This document shows positions 33,372 to 42,537 of a stretch of DNA of 64,000 bases, piece by piece. Every line of letters begins with the position of its first letter. Position 1 is the first letter of the stretch. Both the position numbers and the translations under genes were made by a program. Source of the stretch: Streptomyces sp. NBC_00448 (GTDB lineage Bacteria; Actinomycetota; Actinomycetes; Streptomycetales; Streptomycetaceae); contig NZ_CP107913.1 of the NCBI RefSeq assembly GCF_036014115.1, positions 7,123,501 to 7,187,500 of the forward strand. The letters are read 5' to 3'. The notes beneath the pieces were generated by a model. That model was not told the DNA's origin, ran no database searches, and saw only the letters and a program-made list of their open reading frames with translations.

Positions 33372-34343
33372 ATGGCCGTCGTCACGATGCGGGAGCTGCT
33401 GGAGAGCGGCGTCCACTTCGGGCACCAGACCCGCCGCTGGAACCCGAAGATGAAGCGCTTCATCTTCACCGAGCGCAACGGCATCTACATCATCGACCTG
33501 CTCCAGTCGCTGTCGTACATCGACCGCGCCTACGAGTTCGTCAAGGAGACCGTCGCGCACGGCGGCTCCATCATGTTCGTCGGCACCAAGAAGCAGGCGC
33601 AGGAGGCAATCGCCGAGCAGGCGTCCCGCGTCGGCATGCCGTACGTCAACCAGCGCTGGCTGGGCGGCATGCTCACCAACTTCTCGACCGTCTACAAGCG
33701 CCTCCAGCGCCTGAAGGAGCTCGAGGAGATCGACTTCTCGGACGTGGCCGCCTCCGGCCTCACCAAGAAGGAGCTGCTGGTCCTCTCCCGCGAGAAGGAC
33801 AAGCTGGAGAAGACCCTCGGCGGTATCCGCGAGATGCAGAAGGTGCCGAGCGCCGTCTGGATCGTGGACACCAAGAAGGAGCACATCGCCGTCGGTGAGG
33901 CGCGCAAGCTCCGTATCCCGGTGGTCGCGATCCTCGACACCAACTGCGACCCCGACGAGGTCGACTACAAGATCCCGGGCAACGACGACGCGATCCGCTC
34001 CGTCACGCTGCTCACCCGCGTGATCGCCGACGCCGTCGCCGAGGGCCTCATCGCCCGCTCCGGCGCCGCCACCGGCGACAAGAAGGCCGAAGGCGTCGCC
34101 GAGCCGCTCGCCGAGTGGGAGCGCGACCTGCTCGAGGGTGAGAAGAAGGCCGACTCCGAGCCGGCGACCGAGGCCGCCGCCCCGGCTGCCGAGGCCCCCG
34201 CCGCCGACGCCGCCGAGGCCCCCGCCGACGAGGCCGCTGCTCCGGCCGACGAGGCCGCTGCTCCGGCCGACGAGGCGCCCGCGGCTCCGGCCGCCGACGC
34301 CGCGCCCGCGGCCACCGAGGGCGACGACTCCACCGGAGCCTGA
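33372..34343 (+). CDS. rpsB: 30S ribosomal protein S2
   Basis: S2 (323 aa) is a late-assembling small-subunit protein. The core, residues 1-240, is canonical: TMRELLESGVHFGHQTRRWN, then FIFTERNGIYIIDL, VNQRWLGGMLTNF and DTNCDPDEVDYKIPGNDDA. A low-complexity tail of about 70 residues of Ala, Pro, Glu and Asp is added, including two exact 21-base repeats (34227-34268). ATG at 33372 follows AAGGAG. It forms the rpsB-tsf pair, with a hairpin between the genes. Confidence 0.97.
   Translation: MAVVTMRELLESGVHFGHQTRRWNPKMKRFIFTERNGIYIIDLLQSLSYIDRAYEFVKETVAHGGSIMFVGTKKQAQEAIAEQASRVGMPYVNQRWLGGMLTNFSTVYKRLQRLKELEEIDFSDVAASGLTKKELLVLSREKDKLEKTLGGIREMQKVPSAVWIVDTKKEHIAVGEARKLRIPVVAILDTNCDPDEVDYKIPGNDDAIRSVTLLTRVIADAVAEGLIARSGAATGDKKAEGVAEPLAEWERDLLEGEKKADSEPATEAAAPAAEAPAADAAEAPADEAAAPADEAAAPADEAPAAPAADAAPAATEGDDSTGA
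34227..34268 (+). repeat. Two 21-bp tandem repeats in rpsB
   Basis: GACGAGGCCGCTGCTCCGGCC occurs twice without a gap (34227-34247, 34248-34268), coding DEAAAPA twice. Part of a third copy follows. Confidence 0.9.
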
Positions 34344-34387
34344 TCACCCGCGGACGCGAGCGTCCGGGAACAGCACCACGCGTGACG

Positions 34388-34414
34388 ACGGCGGGGGCCC
34401 AGCGCCCCCGCCGT
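34388..34414. terminator. Hairpin between rpsB and tsf
   Basis: ACGGCGGGGGC (34388-34398) pairs perfectly with GCCCCCGCCGT (34404-34414) across 5 bases. It may lower tsf transcription relative to rpsB. Confidence 0.7.
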
Positions 34415-34457
34415 TCACCCGTAGATCCACCGACCATCCGGGAAGAGACTCACACCC

Positions 34458-35294
34458 ATGGCGAACTTCACCGCCGCCGACGTCAAGAAGCTCCGCGAGC
34501 TCACCGCCGCGGGCATGATGGACTGCAAGAACGCCCTCACCGAGGCCGAAGGCGACCTGGACAAGGCCGTCGAGATCCTCCGTGTGAAGGGCCAGAAGGG
34601 CGTCACCAAGCGCGAGGGCCGCTCGGCCTCCAACGGCGCGGTCGTCTCCCTCATCGCCGCTGACAACTCCGAGGGCGTCCTCGTCGAGCTGAAGTGCGAG
34701 ACCGACTTCGTCGCCAAGGGCGACAAGTTCGTCGCGGTCGCCGACGCGATCGCCGCGCACGTCGCCGCCAACAAGCCGGCCGGCATCGACGCGCTGCTCA
34801 ACTCCGAGATCAAGGACGGCCAGACCGTCCAGGCGTTCGTCGATGAGGCCAACGCCACCCTCGGCGAGAAGATCGTGCTGGACCGCTTCGCGCAGTTCAC
34901 CGACGGCTACGTCGCCTCCTACCTGCACCGCACCAGCCCGGACCTGCCCCCGCAGGTCGGCGTGCTGGTCGAGCTGGACAAGGCCGACCCGCAGACCGCC
35001 AAGGACGTCGCGCAGCACATCGCCGCGTTCGCCCCGAAGTTCCTCAGCCGCGACGAGATCGACGAGGAGACCGTGGCGAACGAGCGCCGGGTCGCCGAAG
35101 CCACCGCGCGCGAGGAGGGCAAGCCGGAGGCCGCCCTGGCGCGTATCGTCGAAGGACGGGTGAACGGCTTCTTCAAGGAGAACGTCGTCCTGGAGCAGGC
35201 GTTCGCCAAGGACTCCAAGAAGACCGTGCAGAAGGTGCTCGACGAGGCCGGGGTCACGCTGAAGCACTTCGCGCGCTTCCGCGTCGGCGTCTGA
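34458..35294 (+). CDS. tsf: Elongation factor Ts
   Basis: EF-Ts (278 aa) recycles EF-Tu by releasing GDP. The N-terminal UBA-like part ADVKKLRELTAAGMMDCKNA is canonical and TDFVAKGDKF forms the exchange motif near residue 80. The core continues to KHFARFRVGV. ATG at 34458 follows GGGAAGAG. It is the second gene of the rpsB-tsf pair. Confidence 0.98.
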   Translation: MANFTAADVKKLRELTAAGMMDCKNALTEAEGDLDKAVEILRVKGQKGVTKREGRSASNGAVVSLIAADNSEGVLVELKCETDFVAKGDKFVAVADAIAAHVAANKPAGIDALLNSEIKDGQTVQAFVDEANATLGEKIVLDRFAQFTDGYVASYLHRTSPDLPPQVGVLVELDKADPQTAKDVAQHIAAFAPKFLSRDEIDEETVANERRVAEATAREEGKPEAALARIVEGRVNGFFKENVVLEQAFAKDSKKTVQKVLDEAGVTLKHFARFRVGV

Positions 35295-35458
35295 CGTCCG
35301 CTCGCACCGGCACCCGCCGGTCCGGCCGCGGACACCACTCGGCCGCGGCGGGCTGCCACCCACGTCCGCACGGTCGCCCCGCGGCCGCGCGGCGACAGAC
35401 AGACGGTCCCGCTGGGGCCGTACGCGGCCGGTCGCCCGCCGGCCGGCCGCAGAGGTGA

Positions 35459-35515
35459 CGAGGAGGCCATTGCCGTACCGGGAACCGACAAGGACCCACG
35501 GCAATGGCCTCCTCG
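35459..35515. terminator. 18-bp hairpin between tsf and pyrH
   Basis: Arms at 35459-35476 and 35498-35515 pair without mismatch over 18 bases; the loop is 21 bases. The right arm ends 24 bases before the pyrH ATG. It probably terminates rpsB-tsf, but its closeness to pyrH leaves attenuation possible. Confidence 0.8.
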
Positions 35516-35538
35516 GTACGTGCACGAGGAGATCTCCC

Positions 35539-36357
35539 ATGGATGATGGTGCCGAAGGCGCCGGCAAGGCCCGCGACCACACCCCCACCCACGACGACGA
35601 CGGCGGACGGCGTCACGAAGGCCGCGACGGGTCCACTCCCCGCCGCTACCTGCTCAAGCTCTCCGGTGAGGCGTTCGCCGGAGGCGGCGGTCTCGGCGTC
35701 GACCCCGACGTCGTGCACGCCATCGCCCGGGAGATCGCCGCGGTGGTCCGCGAGGGCTACGAGATCGCGGTCGTGCTCGGTGGCGGCAACTTCTTCCGCG
35801 GCGCCGAACTCCAGCAGCGCGGCATGGACCGGGCCCGCTCCGACTACATGGGCATGCTCGGCACCGTGATGAACTGCCTCGCGCTCCAGGACTTCCTGGA
35901 GAAGGAGGGCATCGAGACCCGGGTGCAGACTGCCATCACCATGGGCCAGGTCGCCGAGCCGTACATCCCGCTGCGGGCCGTCCGGCACCTGGAGAAGGGC
36001 CGCGTGGTGATCTTCGGCGCGGGCATGGGCATGCCCTACTTCTCCACCGACACCACCGCCGCCCAGCGCGCCCTGGAGATCGACGCGGTGGCGATGCTGA
36101 TGGGCAAGAACGGGGTGGACGGGGTCTACGACTCCGACCCCAAGCACAATCCGAACGCCGTCCGCTTCGACGCCCTGGAGTACGGCGAGCTGATCGCCCG
36201 CGACCTGCGGGTCGCCGACCTCACGGCGATCACCCTCTGCCAGGACAACAAACTGCCCATCCTGGTCTTCGAACTGCTCGCCGAGGGCAACATCGCCCGC
36301 GCCGTCAAGGGTGAGAAGATCGGCACACTGGTCAACGACCAGGGCACCAGGGCGTGA
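35539..36357 (+). CDS. pyrH: UMP kinase
   Basis: PyrH (272 aa) phosphorylates UMP to UDP. The family motifs are present: RYLLKLSGEAFAG at about 35-47, IAVVLGGGNFFRGAEL, AEPYIPLRAVRHL, FGAGMGMPYFSTDTTA and GKNGVDGVYDSDPK. A charged extension of about 30 residues (Asp, His, Gly-rich) precedes the core; actinobacterial PyrH proteins often have this. ATG at 35539 is preceded by GAGGAGA. A strong hairpin lies upstream. Confidence 0.96.
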   Translation: MDDGAEGAGKARDHTPTHDDDGGRRHEGRDGSTPRRYLLKLSGEAFAGGGGLGVDPDVVHAIAREIAAVVREGYEIAVVLGGGNFFRGAELQQRGMDRARSDYMGMLGTVMNCLALQDFLEKEGIETRVQTAITMGQVAEPYIPLRAVRHLEKGRVVIFGAGMGMPYFSTDTTAAQRALEIDAVAMLMGKNGVDGVYDSDPKHNPNAVRFDALEYGELIARDLRVADLTAITLCQDNKLPILVFELLAEGNIARAVKGEKIGTLVNDQGTRA

Positions 36358-36466
36358 CCGGCGCGGACGGTATGGACAACAGGCTGCCCGGTCCGAGACC
36401 GTGCAGGAAGACGTGCGCAGGGGCCCCGACCCGACGGCTCTGCCTTCTGAATACCAGGAGCACATG

Positions 36467-37024
36467 GTGATTGAAGAGACCCTCCTTGAGGCCGAGGAGA
36501 AGATGGAGAAGGCCGTCGTCGTCGCCAAGGACGACTTCGCGGCGATCCGCACCGGCCGTGCGCACCCGGCGATGTTCAACAAGATCGTCGCCGAGTACTA
36601 CGGCGCGGTCACCCCGATCAACCAGCTCGCCTCCTTCGCGGTGCCCGAGCCGCGGATGGCCGTGATCACCCCCTTCGACAGCAGCAGCCTGCGCAACATC
36701 GAAGAGGCGATCCGCAACTCCGACCTCGGTGTGAACCCCAGCAACGACGGCCGGATCATCCGGGTGGTGTTCCCGCAGCTCACCGAGGAGCGCCGGCGCG
36801 AGTACATCAAGGTCGCCAAGACCAAGGGCGAGGACGCGAAGATCTCCATCCGCAGCGTCCGGCGCAAGGCCAAGGAGACCCTGGACAAGCTCGTCAAGGA
36901 CGGCGAGACCGGCGAGGACGAGGTGCGCCGCGCGGAGAAGGAGCTCGACGACACCACGTCGAAGTACGTGGCGCAGATCGACGAGCTGCTCAAGCACAAG
37001 GAGACGGAGCTGCTGGAGGTCTGA
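36467..37024 (+). CDS. frr: Ribosome recycling factor
   Basis: RRF (185 aa) splits the post-termination ribosome together with EF-G. The sequence is canonical: IEETLLEAEEKMEKAV, DDFAAIRTGRAHPAMFNKI, PFDSSSLRNIEEAIRNSDLG, and the helical end DELLKHKETELLEV. AGGAG at 36456-36460 is six bases from GTG 36467 but three from ATG 36464, so GTG is the better start. Confidence 0.97.
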   Translation: MIEETLLEAEEKMEKAVVVAKDDFAAIRTGRAHPAMFNKIVAEYYGAVTPINQLASFAVPEPRMAVITPFDSSSLRNIEEAIRNSDLGVNPSNDGRIIRVVFPQLTEERRREYIKVAKTKGEDAKISIRSVRRKAKETLDKLVKDGETGEDEVRRAEKELDDTTSKYVAQIDELLKHKETELLEV

Positions 37025-37162
37025 CCTCCGCGCAGCACACCGCGTGGAGATTCGCTTCTCCGCGCACACCGCCCCCTGCCCGGGTCGCACATCTCCCGGC
37101 CGACCACACCCGCCGACCACCACGCCGACCACCACCCTGACGACGACGCGAGGCGACGCTCC

Positions 37163-38176
37163 GTGAACGATTCTTCCTGGGGCGTTTCGCCACGTGCCGG
37201 TCACGCGGCGGGTTCCGCCACGGAGCCCGGGGTCAGGAGGAAGATCTCCACCATGCCGCCGCCACCCCCTTCGCCGCCCCAGGACCCGCCGCCACCGGGC
37301 CGGGGCCCCGGACCCGGTTCCGGAGCGGGCGGGTCCGAGCCGCCGGCCGCGCCCGCGAAGAAGTCCGCCGGCCGGGACCTGCGGGCGGCGATAGGGGTCG
37401 GCGTCGGCCTCGGCGCGGTGGTGGTCGCGGCGCTCTTCGTCGTCAAGGCGGTGTTCGTCGGCATCGTGGTGGTCGCGGTGGTGATCGGCCTGTGGGAGCT
37501 GACCTCCCGGCTCGCCGAGCGCAAGCAGATCCAGGCGCCGCTGATCCCGCTGGCGATCGGCGGCACCGCCATGGTGATCGCGGGGTACCTGAAGGGCGCC
37601 GACGGCGCGTGGATCGCGATGGCGCTGACCGCGCTCGCGGTCCTGGTCTGGCGGATGGCCAAGCCGCCGGAGGACTACCTGCGCGACGTGACCGCGGCCG
37701 TCTTCGCCGCGTTCTACGTGCCCTTCCTGGCCACCTTCGTCGTCATGATGCTCGCCGCCGACGACGGCCCGCGCCGGGTGCTGGTGTTCCTCCTGCTCAC
37801 CGTGATCAGCGACACCGGCGCCTACGCGGTCGGCTGGCGCTTCGGCAGCCACAAGCTCGCCCCCCGGATCAGCCCCGGCAAGACCCGGGAGGGGTTGTTC
37901 GGCGCGATCTCCTTCGCCATGGTGGCCGGCGCGCTGCTCATGCAGTTCTTCGTGGACGACGGCCGCTGGTGGCAGGGCCTGCTGCTCGGCCTCGCCGCCG
38001 CCGTCAGCGCCACCCTCGGGGACCTCGGCGAGTCCATGATCAAGCGCGACCTCGGCATCAAGGACATGGGCACCCTCCTCCCGGGCCACGGCGGCATCAT
38101 GGACCGCCTCGACTCCCTCCTCCCCACCGCCCCGGTCGTCTGGCTCCTCCTCGTGGCCTTCGTCGGCCAGGGCTGA
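37163..38176 (+). CDS. cdsA: Phosphatidate cytidylyltransferase
   Basis: CdsA (337 aa) makes CDP-diacylglycerol, the precursor of phosphatidylinositol, cardiolipin and other phospholipids. A Pro/Gly-rich cytoplasmic head of about 75 residues comes first. About eight membrane helices follow, and the C-terminal signature KRDLGIKDMGTLLPGHGGIMDRLDS is complete. GTG at 37163 begins MNDSSWG, which I recall as conserved among streptomycete CdsA. The gene order pyrH-frr-cdsA-rlmN is widespread. Confidence 0.95.
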   Translation: MNDSSWGVSPRAGHAAGSATEPGVRRKISTMPPPPPSPPQDPPPPGRGPGPGSGAGGSEPPAAPAKKSAGRDLRAAIGVGVGLGAVVVAALFVVKAVFVGIVVVAVVIGLWELTSRLAERKQIQAPLIPLAIGGTAMVIAGYLKGADGAWIAMALTALAVLVWRMAKPPEDYLRDVTAAVFAAFYVPFLATFVVMMLAADDGPRRVLVFLLLTVISDTGAYAVGWRFGSHKLAPRISPGKTREGLFGAISFAMVAGALLMQFFVDDGRWWQGLLLGLAAAVSATLGDLGESMIKRDLGIKDMGTLLPGHGGIMDRLDSLLPTAPVVWLLLVAFVGQG

Positions 38177-38258
38177 CCACCCACCCGCGCCCGGCCCTCG
38201 CACGGCGCCGGCCGTACGAACAGGGCACTCCGCGGAGTCTGCGACACTGGTAGGCATC

Positions 38259-39380
38259 ATGCCTGTACCCGGAGAACTGACGTTTGCCGTGCCGCGCGGG
38301 GCCAAGAAGCCGCCGCGGCATCTTGCCGACCTGTCGCCCGCGGAGCGGAGGGAGGCGGTGGCGGAGCTGGGGGAGAAGCCGTTCCGGGCCAAGCAGTTGT
38401 CGCAGCACTACTTCGCGCGCTACGCGGACGACCCGGCGGCCTGGACGGACATTCCGGCCGGGGCGCGGGGCAAGCTGGCCGGAGATCTGCTGCCGGAGCT
38501 GATGACGGTGGTGCGGCACGCGTCGTGTGACGACGGGGAGACCCGCAAGACGCTGTGGCGGCTGTTCGACGGGACCCTGGTCGAGTCGGTGCTGATGCGG
38601 TACCCGGACCGGGTGACGATGTGTATCTCGTCGCAGGCGGGCTGCGGGATGAACTGCCCGTTCTGCGCCACCGGCCAGGCGGGTCTGGACCGGAACCTGT
38701 CGACCGCGGAGATCGTGCACCAGATCGTCGCCGGGATGCGCGCGCTGCGCGACGGCGAGGTGCCCGGCGCGGGCCCCGGCGCCGCCCCGGACCGGCTGTC
38801 GAACATCGTCTTCATGGGCATGGGCGAGCCGCTGGCGAACTACCGCCGGGTCATCGACGCGATCCGCCGCCTCACCGACCCGGCGCCCGACGGGCTCGGG
38901 CTGTCCCAGCGCGGCATCACCGTCTCCACGGTCGGCCTGGTCCCCGCGATGCACCGGTTCGCCGACGAGGGCTTCAAGTGCCGCCTCGCGGTGTCCCTGC
39001 ACGCCCCCGACGACGAACTGCGCGACACCCTCGTGCCGGTCAACACCCGCTGGAAGGTCCGCGAGGTGCTGGACGCCGCCTGGCACTACGCCGACGTCTC
39101 CGGCCGCCGCGTCTCCATCGAGTACGCCCTGATCCGCGACGTGAACGACCAGGCGTGGCGTGCCGACCGGCTCGGCAAGCTGCTCAAGAACCACCGGGTG
39201 CACGTCAACCTGATCCCGCTCAACCCCACCCCGGGCTCGAAGTGGACCGCCTCCCGCCCGGAGGACGAGCGGGCGTTCGTGGCCGCCCTTCAGGCGCACG
39301 GCGTGCCCGTGACCGTACGGGACACCCGCGGTCAGGAGATCGACGGGGCCTGCGGTCAGCTGGCCGCGTCCGCGCGCTGA
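38259..39380 (+). CDS. rlmN: RlmN, 23S rRNA/tRNA adenine-C2 methyltransferase
   Basis: RlmN (373 aa) methylates A2503 of 23S rRNA and A37 of some tRNAs by a radical SAM mechanism. The radical SAM cysteines are Cys129, Cys133 and Cys136 in CGMNCPFC. FMGMGEPLANY and SIEYALIRDVND are family blocks, and a C-terminal DTRGQEIDGACGQL carries the conserved methylated cysteine. ATG at 38259 is close to a -10-like GACACT, so the mRNA may have a short leader. A 12-base palindrome, ACTCCGCGGAGT (38227-38238), lies in the promoter region. Confidence 0.96.
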   Translation: MPVPGELTFAVPRGAKKPPRHLADLSPAERREAVAELGEKPFRAKQLSQHYFARYADDPAAWTDIPAGARGKLAGDLLPELMTVVRHASCDDGETRKTLWRLFDGTLVESVLMRYPDRVTMCISSQAGCGMNCPFCATGQAGLDRNLSTAEIVHQIVAGMRALRDGEVPGAGPGAAPDRLSNIVFMGMGEPLANYRRVIDAIRRLTDPAPDGLGLSQRGITVSTVGLVPAMHRFADEGFKCRLAVSLHAPDDELRDTLVPVNTRWKVREVLDAAWHYADVSGRRVSIEYALIRDVNDQAWRADRLGKLLKNHRVHVNLIPLNPTPGSKWTASRPEDERAFVAALQAHGVPVTVRDTRGQEIDGACGQLAASAR

Positions 39381-39442
39381 TACGGTGCGCAGGTGCGCTG
39401 GTCGCACCGCTTGAATGAACATCTGGACAAATGAACATCCGA

Positions 39443-39555
39443 CAGGGGAGCGCCTGAGACGGCGCTGAGAGTGCGGCTGGGGCGACGGCGAGACCGTCGA
39501 GAAGCCCAGGCCGCAGACCCTCCCACCTGATCCGGGTCATACCGGCGTAGGGAGT
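39443..39555 (+). ncRNA. TPP riboswitch (thi box)
   Basis: The conserved cores are visible: GGGG and CTGAGA on the 5' side (about 39445-39472), ACCCT at 39518, then ACCTGATCCGGGTCATACC and GTAGGGAG at the 3' end. The element ends eight bases before the GTG start of thiB. Binding of thiamine pyrophosphate would switch off the thiamine transporter. Confidence 0.97.
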
Positions 39556-39562
39556 CAGCACA

Positions 39563-40669
39563 GTGAAGAGCACCATTCGTCGGCGTGCCGTGGGCGCGCT
39601 CGTCCTCGCCACCGCGGGCGCCACCGTCCTCGCCGGCTGCGGCGGCTCGGGGTCCGACTCCGGCTCCGGCAAGGCGTCCGGCGGCAAGCCGTCGAAGACC
39701 GTCACCCTGGTCAGCCACGACTCGTTCGCGGCCTCCAAGTCGGTGATGGCGGAGTTCACCAAGGAGACCGGCTACACCGTCAAGGTGCTGCGCGGCGGCG
39801 ACGCGGGCGCGGCGGTCAATCAGGCCATCCTCACCAAGGACCACCCGCGCGGCGACGTCTTCTTCGGCGTCGACAACACCCTGCTCTCCCGCGCCCTCGG
39901 CAACGGCCTGTTCGACTCCTACACCGCCAAGGGCCTGGACCAGGTGCCCGCCGACGTCCAACTCGACGCGGGCAAGCACCGGGTGACGCCGATCGACTCC
40001 GGCGACGTCTGCGTCAACTACGACCGCGCCTACTTCACCTCCCACCACCTCGCGCCGCCGCAGACCTTCGCCGACCTGATCAAGCCGCAGTACAAGAACC
40101 TGCTGGTCACCGAGAACGTCTCCACCTCCTCGCCGGGCCTGGCCTTCCTGCTGGGCACCGCCGCCACCTACGGCGACGCGGGATGGCAGGCGTACTGGAA
40201 GAAGCTGAAGGCCAACGGCGTCCAGGTCGTCGACAGTTGGGAGCAGGCGTACGACAGCGCCTTCTCCGGGTCGGCCGCCGGGAAGAAGGCCAAGGGCGAC
40301 AAGCCGCTGGTGGTCTCCTACGCCTCCAGCCCGCCCGCCGAGGTGGTCGGCGTCAACCCGCCGCCCGCGCAGTCACCCGTCGGGGTGGCCACCGGCACCT
40401 GCTTCCGCCAGATCGAGTTCGCCGGAGTGCTGCACGGCGCGAAGAACCCGGCGGGCGCCGAGGCGTTCATCGACTTCATGCTCAGCAGGACCTTCCAGCA
40501 GGACATGCCGCTCCAGATGTACGTCGACCCGGTGGTGAAGGGCGCCACCGAGCCGGAGGTGTTCACCAAGTACGGCGCGAAGGTCCCGCACCCGACGACG
40601 CTCGCGCCCGACAAGATCGCCGCGAAGCGGGACGACTGGGTGAAGTCGTGGAACTCGATCGTCCTGTAG
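39563..40669 (+). CDS. thiB: Thiamine ABC transporter substrate-binding lipoprotein
   Basis: ThiB (368 aa) captures thiamine outside the membrane. The signal peptide ends with the lipobox LAGC (Cys about 30). TVTLVSHDSFAASKSVMAEF opens the mature domain; KDHPRGDVFFGVDNTLLSRAL and VTPIDSGDVCVNYDRAYF are typical of ThiB/TbpA. GTG at 39563 directly follows the riboswitch. The thiP start lies inside its last codons, so the two are coupled. Confidence 0.95.
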   Translation: MKSTIRRRAVGALVLATAGATVLAGCGGSGSDSGSGKASGGKPSKTVTLVSHDSFAASKSVMAEFTKETGYTVKVLRGGDAGAAVNQAILTKDHPRGDVFFGVDNTLLSRALGNGLFDSYTAKGLDQVPADVQLDAGKHRVTPIDSGDVCVNYDRAYFTSHHLAPPQTFADLIKPQYKNLLVTENVSTSSPGLAFLLGTAATYGDAGWQAYWKKLKANGVQVVDSWEQAYDSAFSGSAAGKKAKGDKPLVVSYASSPPAEVVGVNPPPAQSPVGVATGTCFRQIEFAGVLHGAKNPAGAEAFIDFMLSRTFQQDMPLQMYVDPVVKGATEPEVFTKYGAKVPHPTTLAPDKIAAKRDDWVKSWNSIVL

Positions 40670-42537
40670 CCGTCGGGAAGGCGGGGCCCGGCAACCTGGA
40701 GGCAGGGTCCGCCAAGCTGGAGGCAGGGCCTGCCAACCGGAAGGCGGGGCGCCGCCGCACCGCGACCGGGCTAGCCCTGGCCGCCCTGCCGCTGGCGTTC
40801 TTCGCCGCCTTCTTCGCCTACCCGGTGGCGTCCATCGTCGGCCGGGGCCTGCACCCGGGCGGCCACTGGCGGCTCGGCCGGATCGGCGACGTGCTCGGCG
40901 ACGGCTCGGTACGGCACGTGCTGTGGTTCACCTGCTGGCAGGCCGGCGCGTCCACCGCGCTGACCCTCGCGGTCGCGCTGCCCGGCGCGTACGCCTTCGC
41001 CCGGCTGGACTTCCCCGGCAAGCGGCTGCTGCGGGCCGTGGTCACCGTGCCGTTCGTGCTGCCGACCGTCGTCGCCGGCTCGGCGTTCCTCGCGCTGCTC
41101 GGGCAGGGCGGCTTCACCGACAGCCTCTTCGGCGTACGCCTGGACACCTCCGTGTGGGCGATCCTGATCGCGCACGTCTTCTTCAACTACGCCGTGGTCG
41201 TCCGCACCGTCGGCGGCCTGTGGGCGCAACTCGACCCGCGCCAGGAGGAGGCCGCCCGCATGCTCGGCGCGGGCCGCCTCGCCGCCTGGCGCCGCGTCAC
41301 CCTGCCCGCCCTCGCCCCCTCCGTCGCGTCGGCCGCGGTGATGGTCTTCCTGTTCACCTTCACCTCCTTCGGCGTGATCCAGATCCTCGGCGGCCCCACC
41401 CGCGCCACCCTGGAGGTCGAGATCTACCGGGAGACCGCAGAGATCTTCGACCTGCCCACCGCGGCCGTGCTCACCCTGCTCCAACTCGTCGCGGTCGTCG
41501 CGATCCTGGCCGTGCACGCGTGGACGGCCCGCCGCCGCGAGTCCGCGCTGCGGCTGGTCGACCCGGCCGGCACCGCGCACCGCCCGCGCGGCGCGGGCGA
41601 ACGCACGCTGCTCGCCGCCGTCCTCGGGTCGATCGCGCTGCTGATCCTGCTGCCGCTCGGCGTGCTCGCGGCCCGCTCCCTCGACGGCCCGAACGGCTAC
41701 GGCTTCGCCTTCTACCGCGCGCTCGGCTCCACCAGCGCCGACGGGACCTTCCTCGTCTCACCGCTGCACACGGTCTGGAACTCGCTGCGCTACGCCGCCG
41801 CCGCGACCGTCATCGCCCTGCTGGTCGGCGGGCTGGCCGCGGCCGCGCTCACCCGCCGCAGCGGGCGGCTGATGCGCGGCTTCGACGGGCTGCTGATGCT
41901 GCCGCTGGGCACCTCCGCGGTCACGGTCGGCTTCGGCTTCCTGATCACGCTCGACAAGCCGCCGCTCGACCTGCGCGACTCCTGGCTGCTGGTGCCGCTC
42001 GCGCAGGCGCTGGTCGGCGCGCCGTTCGTGGTACGGGTGATGCTGCCGGTGCTGAGGGCGGTCGACGAGCGGCTGCGGGAGGCCGCCGCAGTGCTCGGCG
42101 CGTCCCCGCTACGGGTCTGGCGCGAGGTCGAACTGCCCCTGGTCGGGCGGGCGTTGGGCATCGCGGCCGGGTTCGCGTTCGCGGTGTCGCTCGGCGAGTT
42201 CGGCGCCACGGTCTTCATCGCCCGGCCCGACAGCCCCACCCTCCCGGTGGCCGTCTCCCGCCTGCTCGGCCGGGCCGGCGAGATGAACTACGGCCAGGCG
42301 ATGGCCCTGAGCACCATCCTCATGGTGGTCTGCGCGGCCAGCCTGCTGATCCTGGAGTACCCGCTGTCCGGGCGTACGACGCCGCGCCGCAAGGACGCGC
42401 CGGGCGGTAAGGACGTACGGGCCGCCGCGCAGGGCCTGGCTCCGGCTCCCCGGGCCAATGCATCCCGCACGGCGCCCGAGCCCTCCGCCGTACCCGAGGC
42501 CCCCGCCGCCCCTGCCCGCTCGGAGAGCCCACGATGA
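40648..42537 (+). CDS. thiP: Thiamine ABC transporter permease (fused pair)
   Basis: ThiP (629 aa) has two fused BPD-type permease domains, about six membrane helices each. The inner-loop EAA motifs are EEAARMLGAGRLAAWRRVTL in the first domain and REAAAVLGASPLRVWREVEL in the second. GTG at 40648 is the only reasonable start in frame and overlaps thiB by 22 bases. A 21-base repeat codes AGPGNLE-AGSAKLE-AGPANRK at about residues 12-33. The last 45 residues are Ala/Pro-rich. Confidence 0.93.
   Translation: MELDRPVAVGKAGPGNLEAGSAKLEAGPANRKAGRRRTATGLALAALPLAFFAAFFAYPVASIVGRGLHPGGHWRLGRIGDVLGDGSVRHVLWFTCWQAGASTALTLAVALPGAYAFARLDFPGKRLLRAVVTVPFVLPTVVAGSAFLALLGQGGFTDSLFGVRLDTSVWAILIAHVFFNYAVVVRTVGGLWAQLDPRQEEAARMLGAGRLAAWRRVTLPALAPSVASAAVMVFLFTFTSFGVIQILGGPTRATLEVEIYRETAEIFDLPTAAVLTLLQLVAVVAILAVHAWTARRRESALRLVDPAGTAHRPRGAGERTLLAAVLGSIALLILLPLGVLAARSLDGPNGYGFAFYRALGSTSADGTFLVSPLHTVWNSLRYAAAATVIALLVGGLAAAALTRRSGRLMRGFDGLLMLPLGTSAVTVGFGFLITLDKPPLDLRDSWLLVPLAQALVGAPFVVRVMLPVLRAVDERLREAAAVLGASPLRVWREVELPLVGRALGIAAGFAFAVSLGEFGATVFIARPDSPTLPVAVSRLLGRAGEMNYGQAMALSTILMVVCAASLLILEYPLSGRTTPRRKDAPGGKDVRAAAQGLAPAPRANASRTAPEPSAVPEAPAAPARSESPR
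40683..40745 (+). repeat. Three 21-bp tandem repeats in thiP 5' end
   Basis: Units start at 40683, 40704 and 40725, with a partial fourth after 40745. They keep frame and differ at a few bases. The region codes seven-residue repeats ahead of the first membrane helix. Confidence 0.8.

Noticed and set aside
40183..40647. Upstream extension of thiP inside thiB
   Set aside because: The frame is open, but it overlaps the coding region of thiB and its translation is Arg/Gly-rich noise. GTG at 40648 is the first sensible start.
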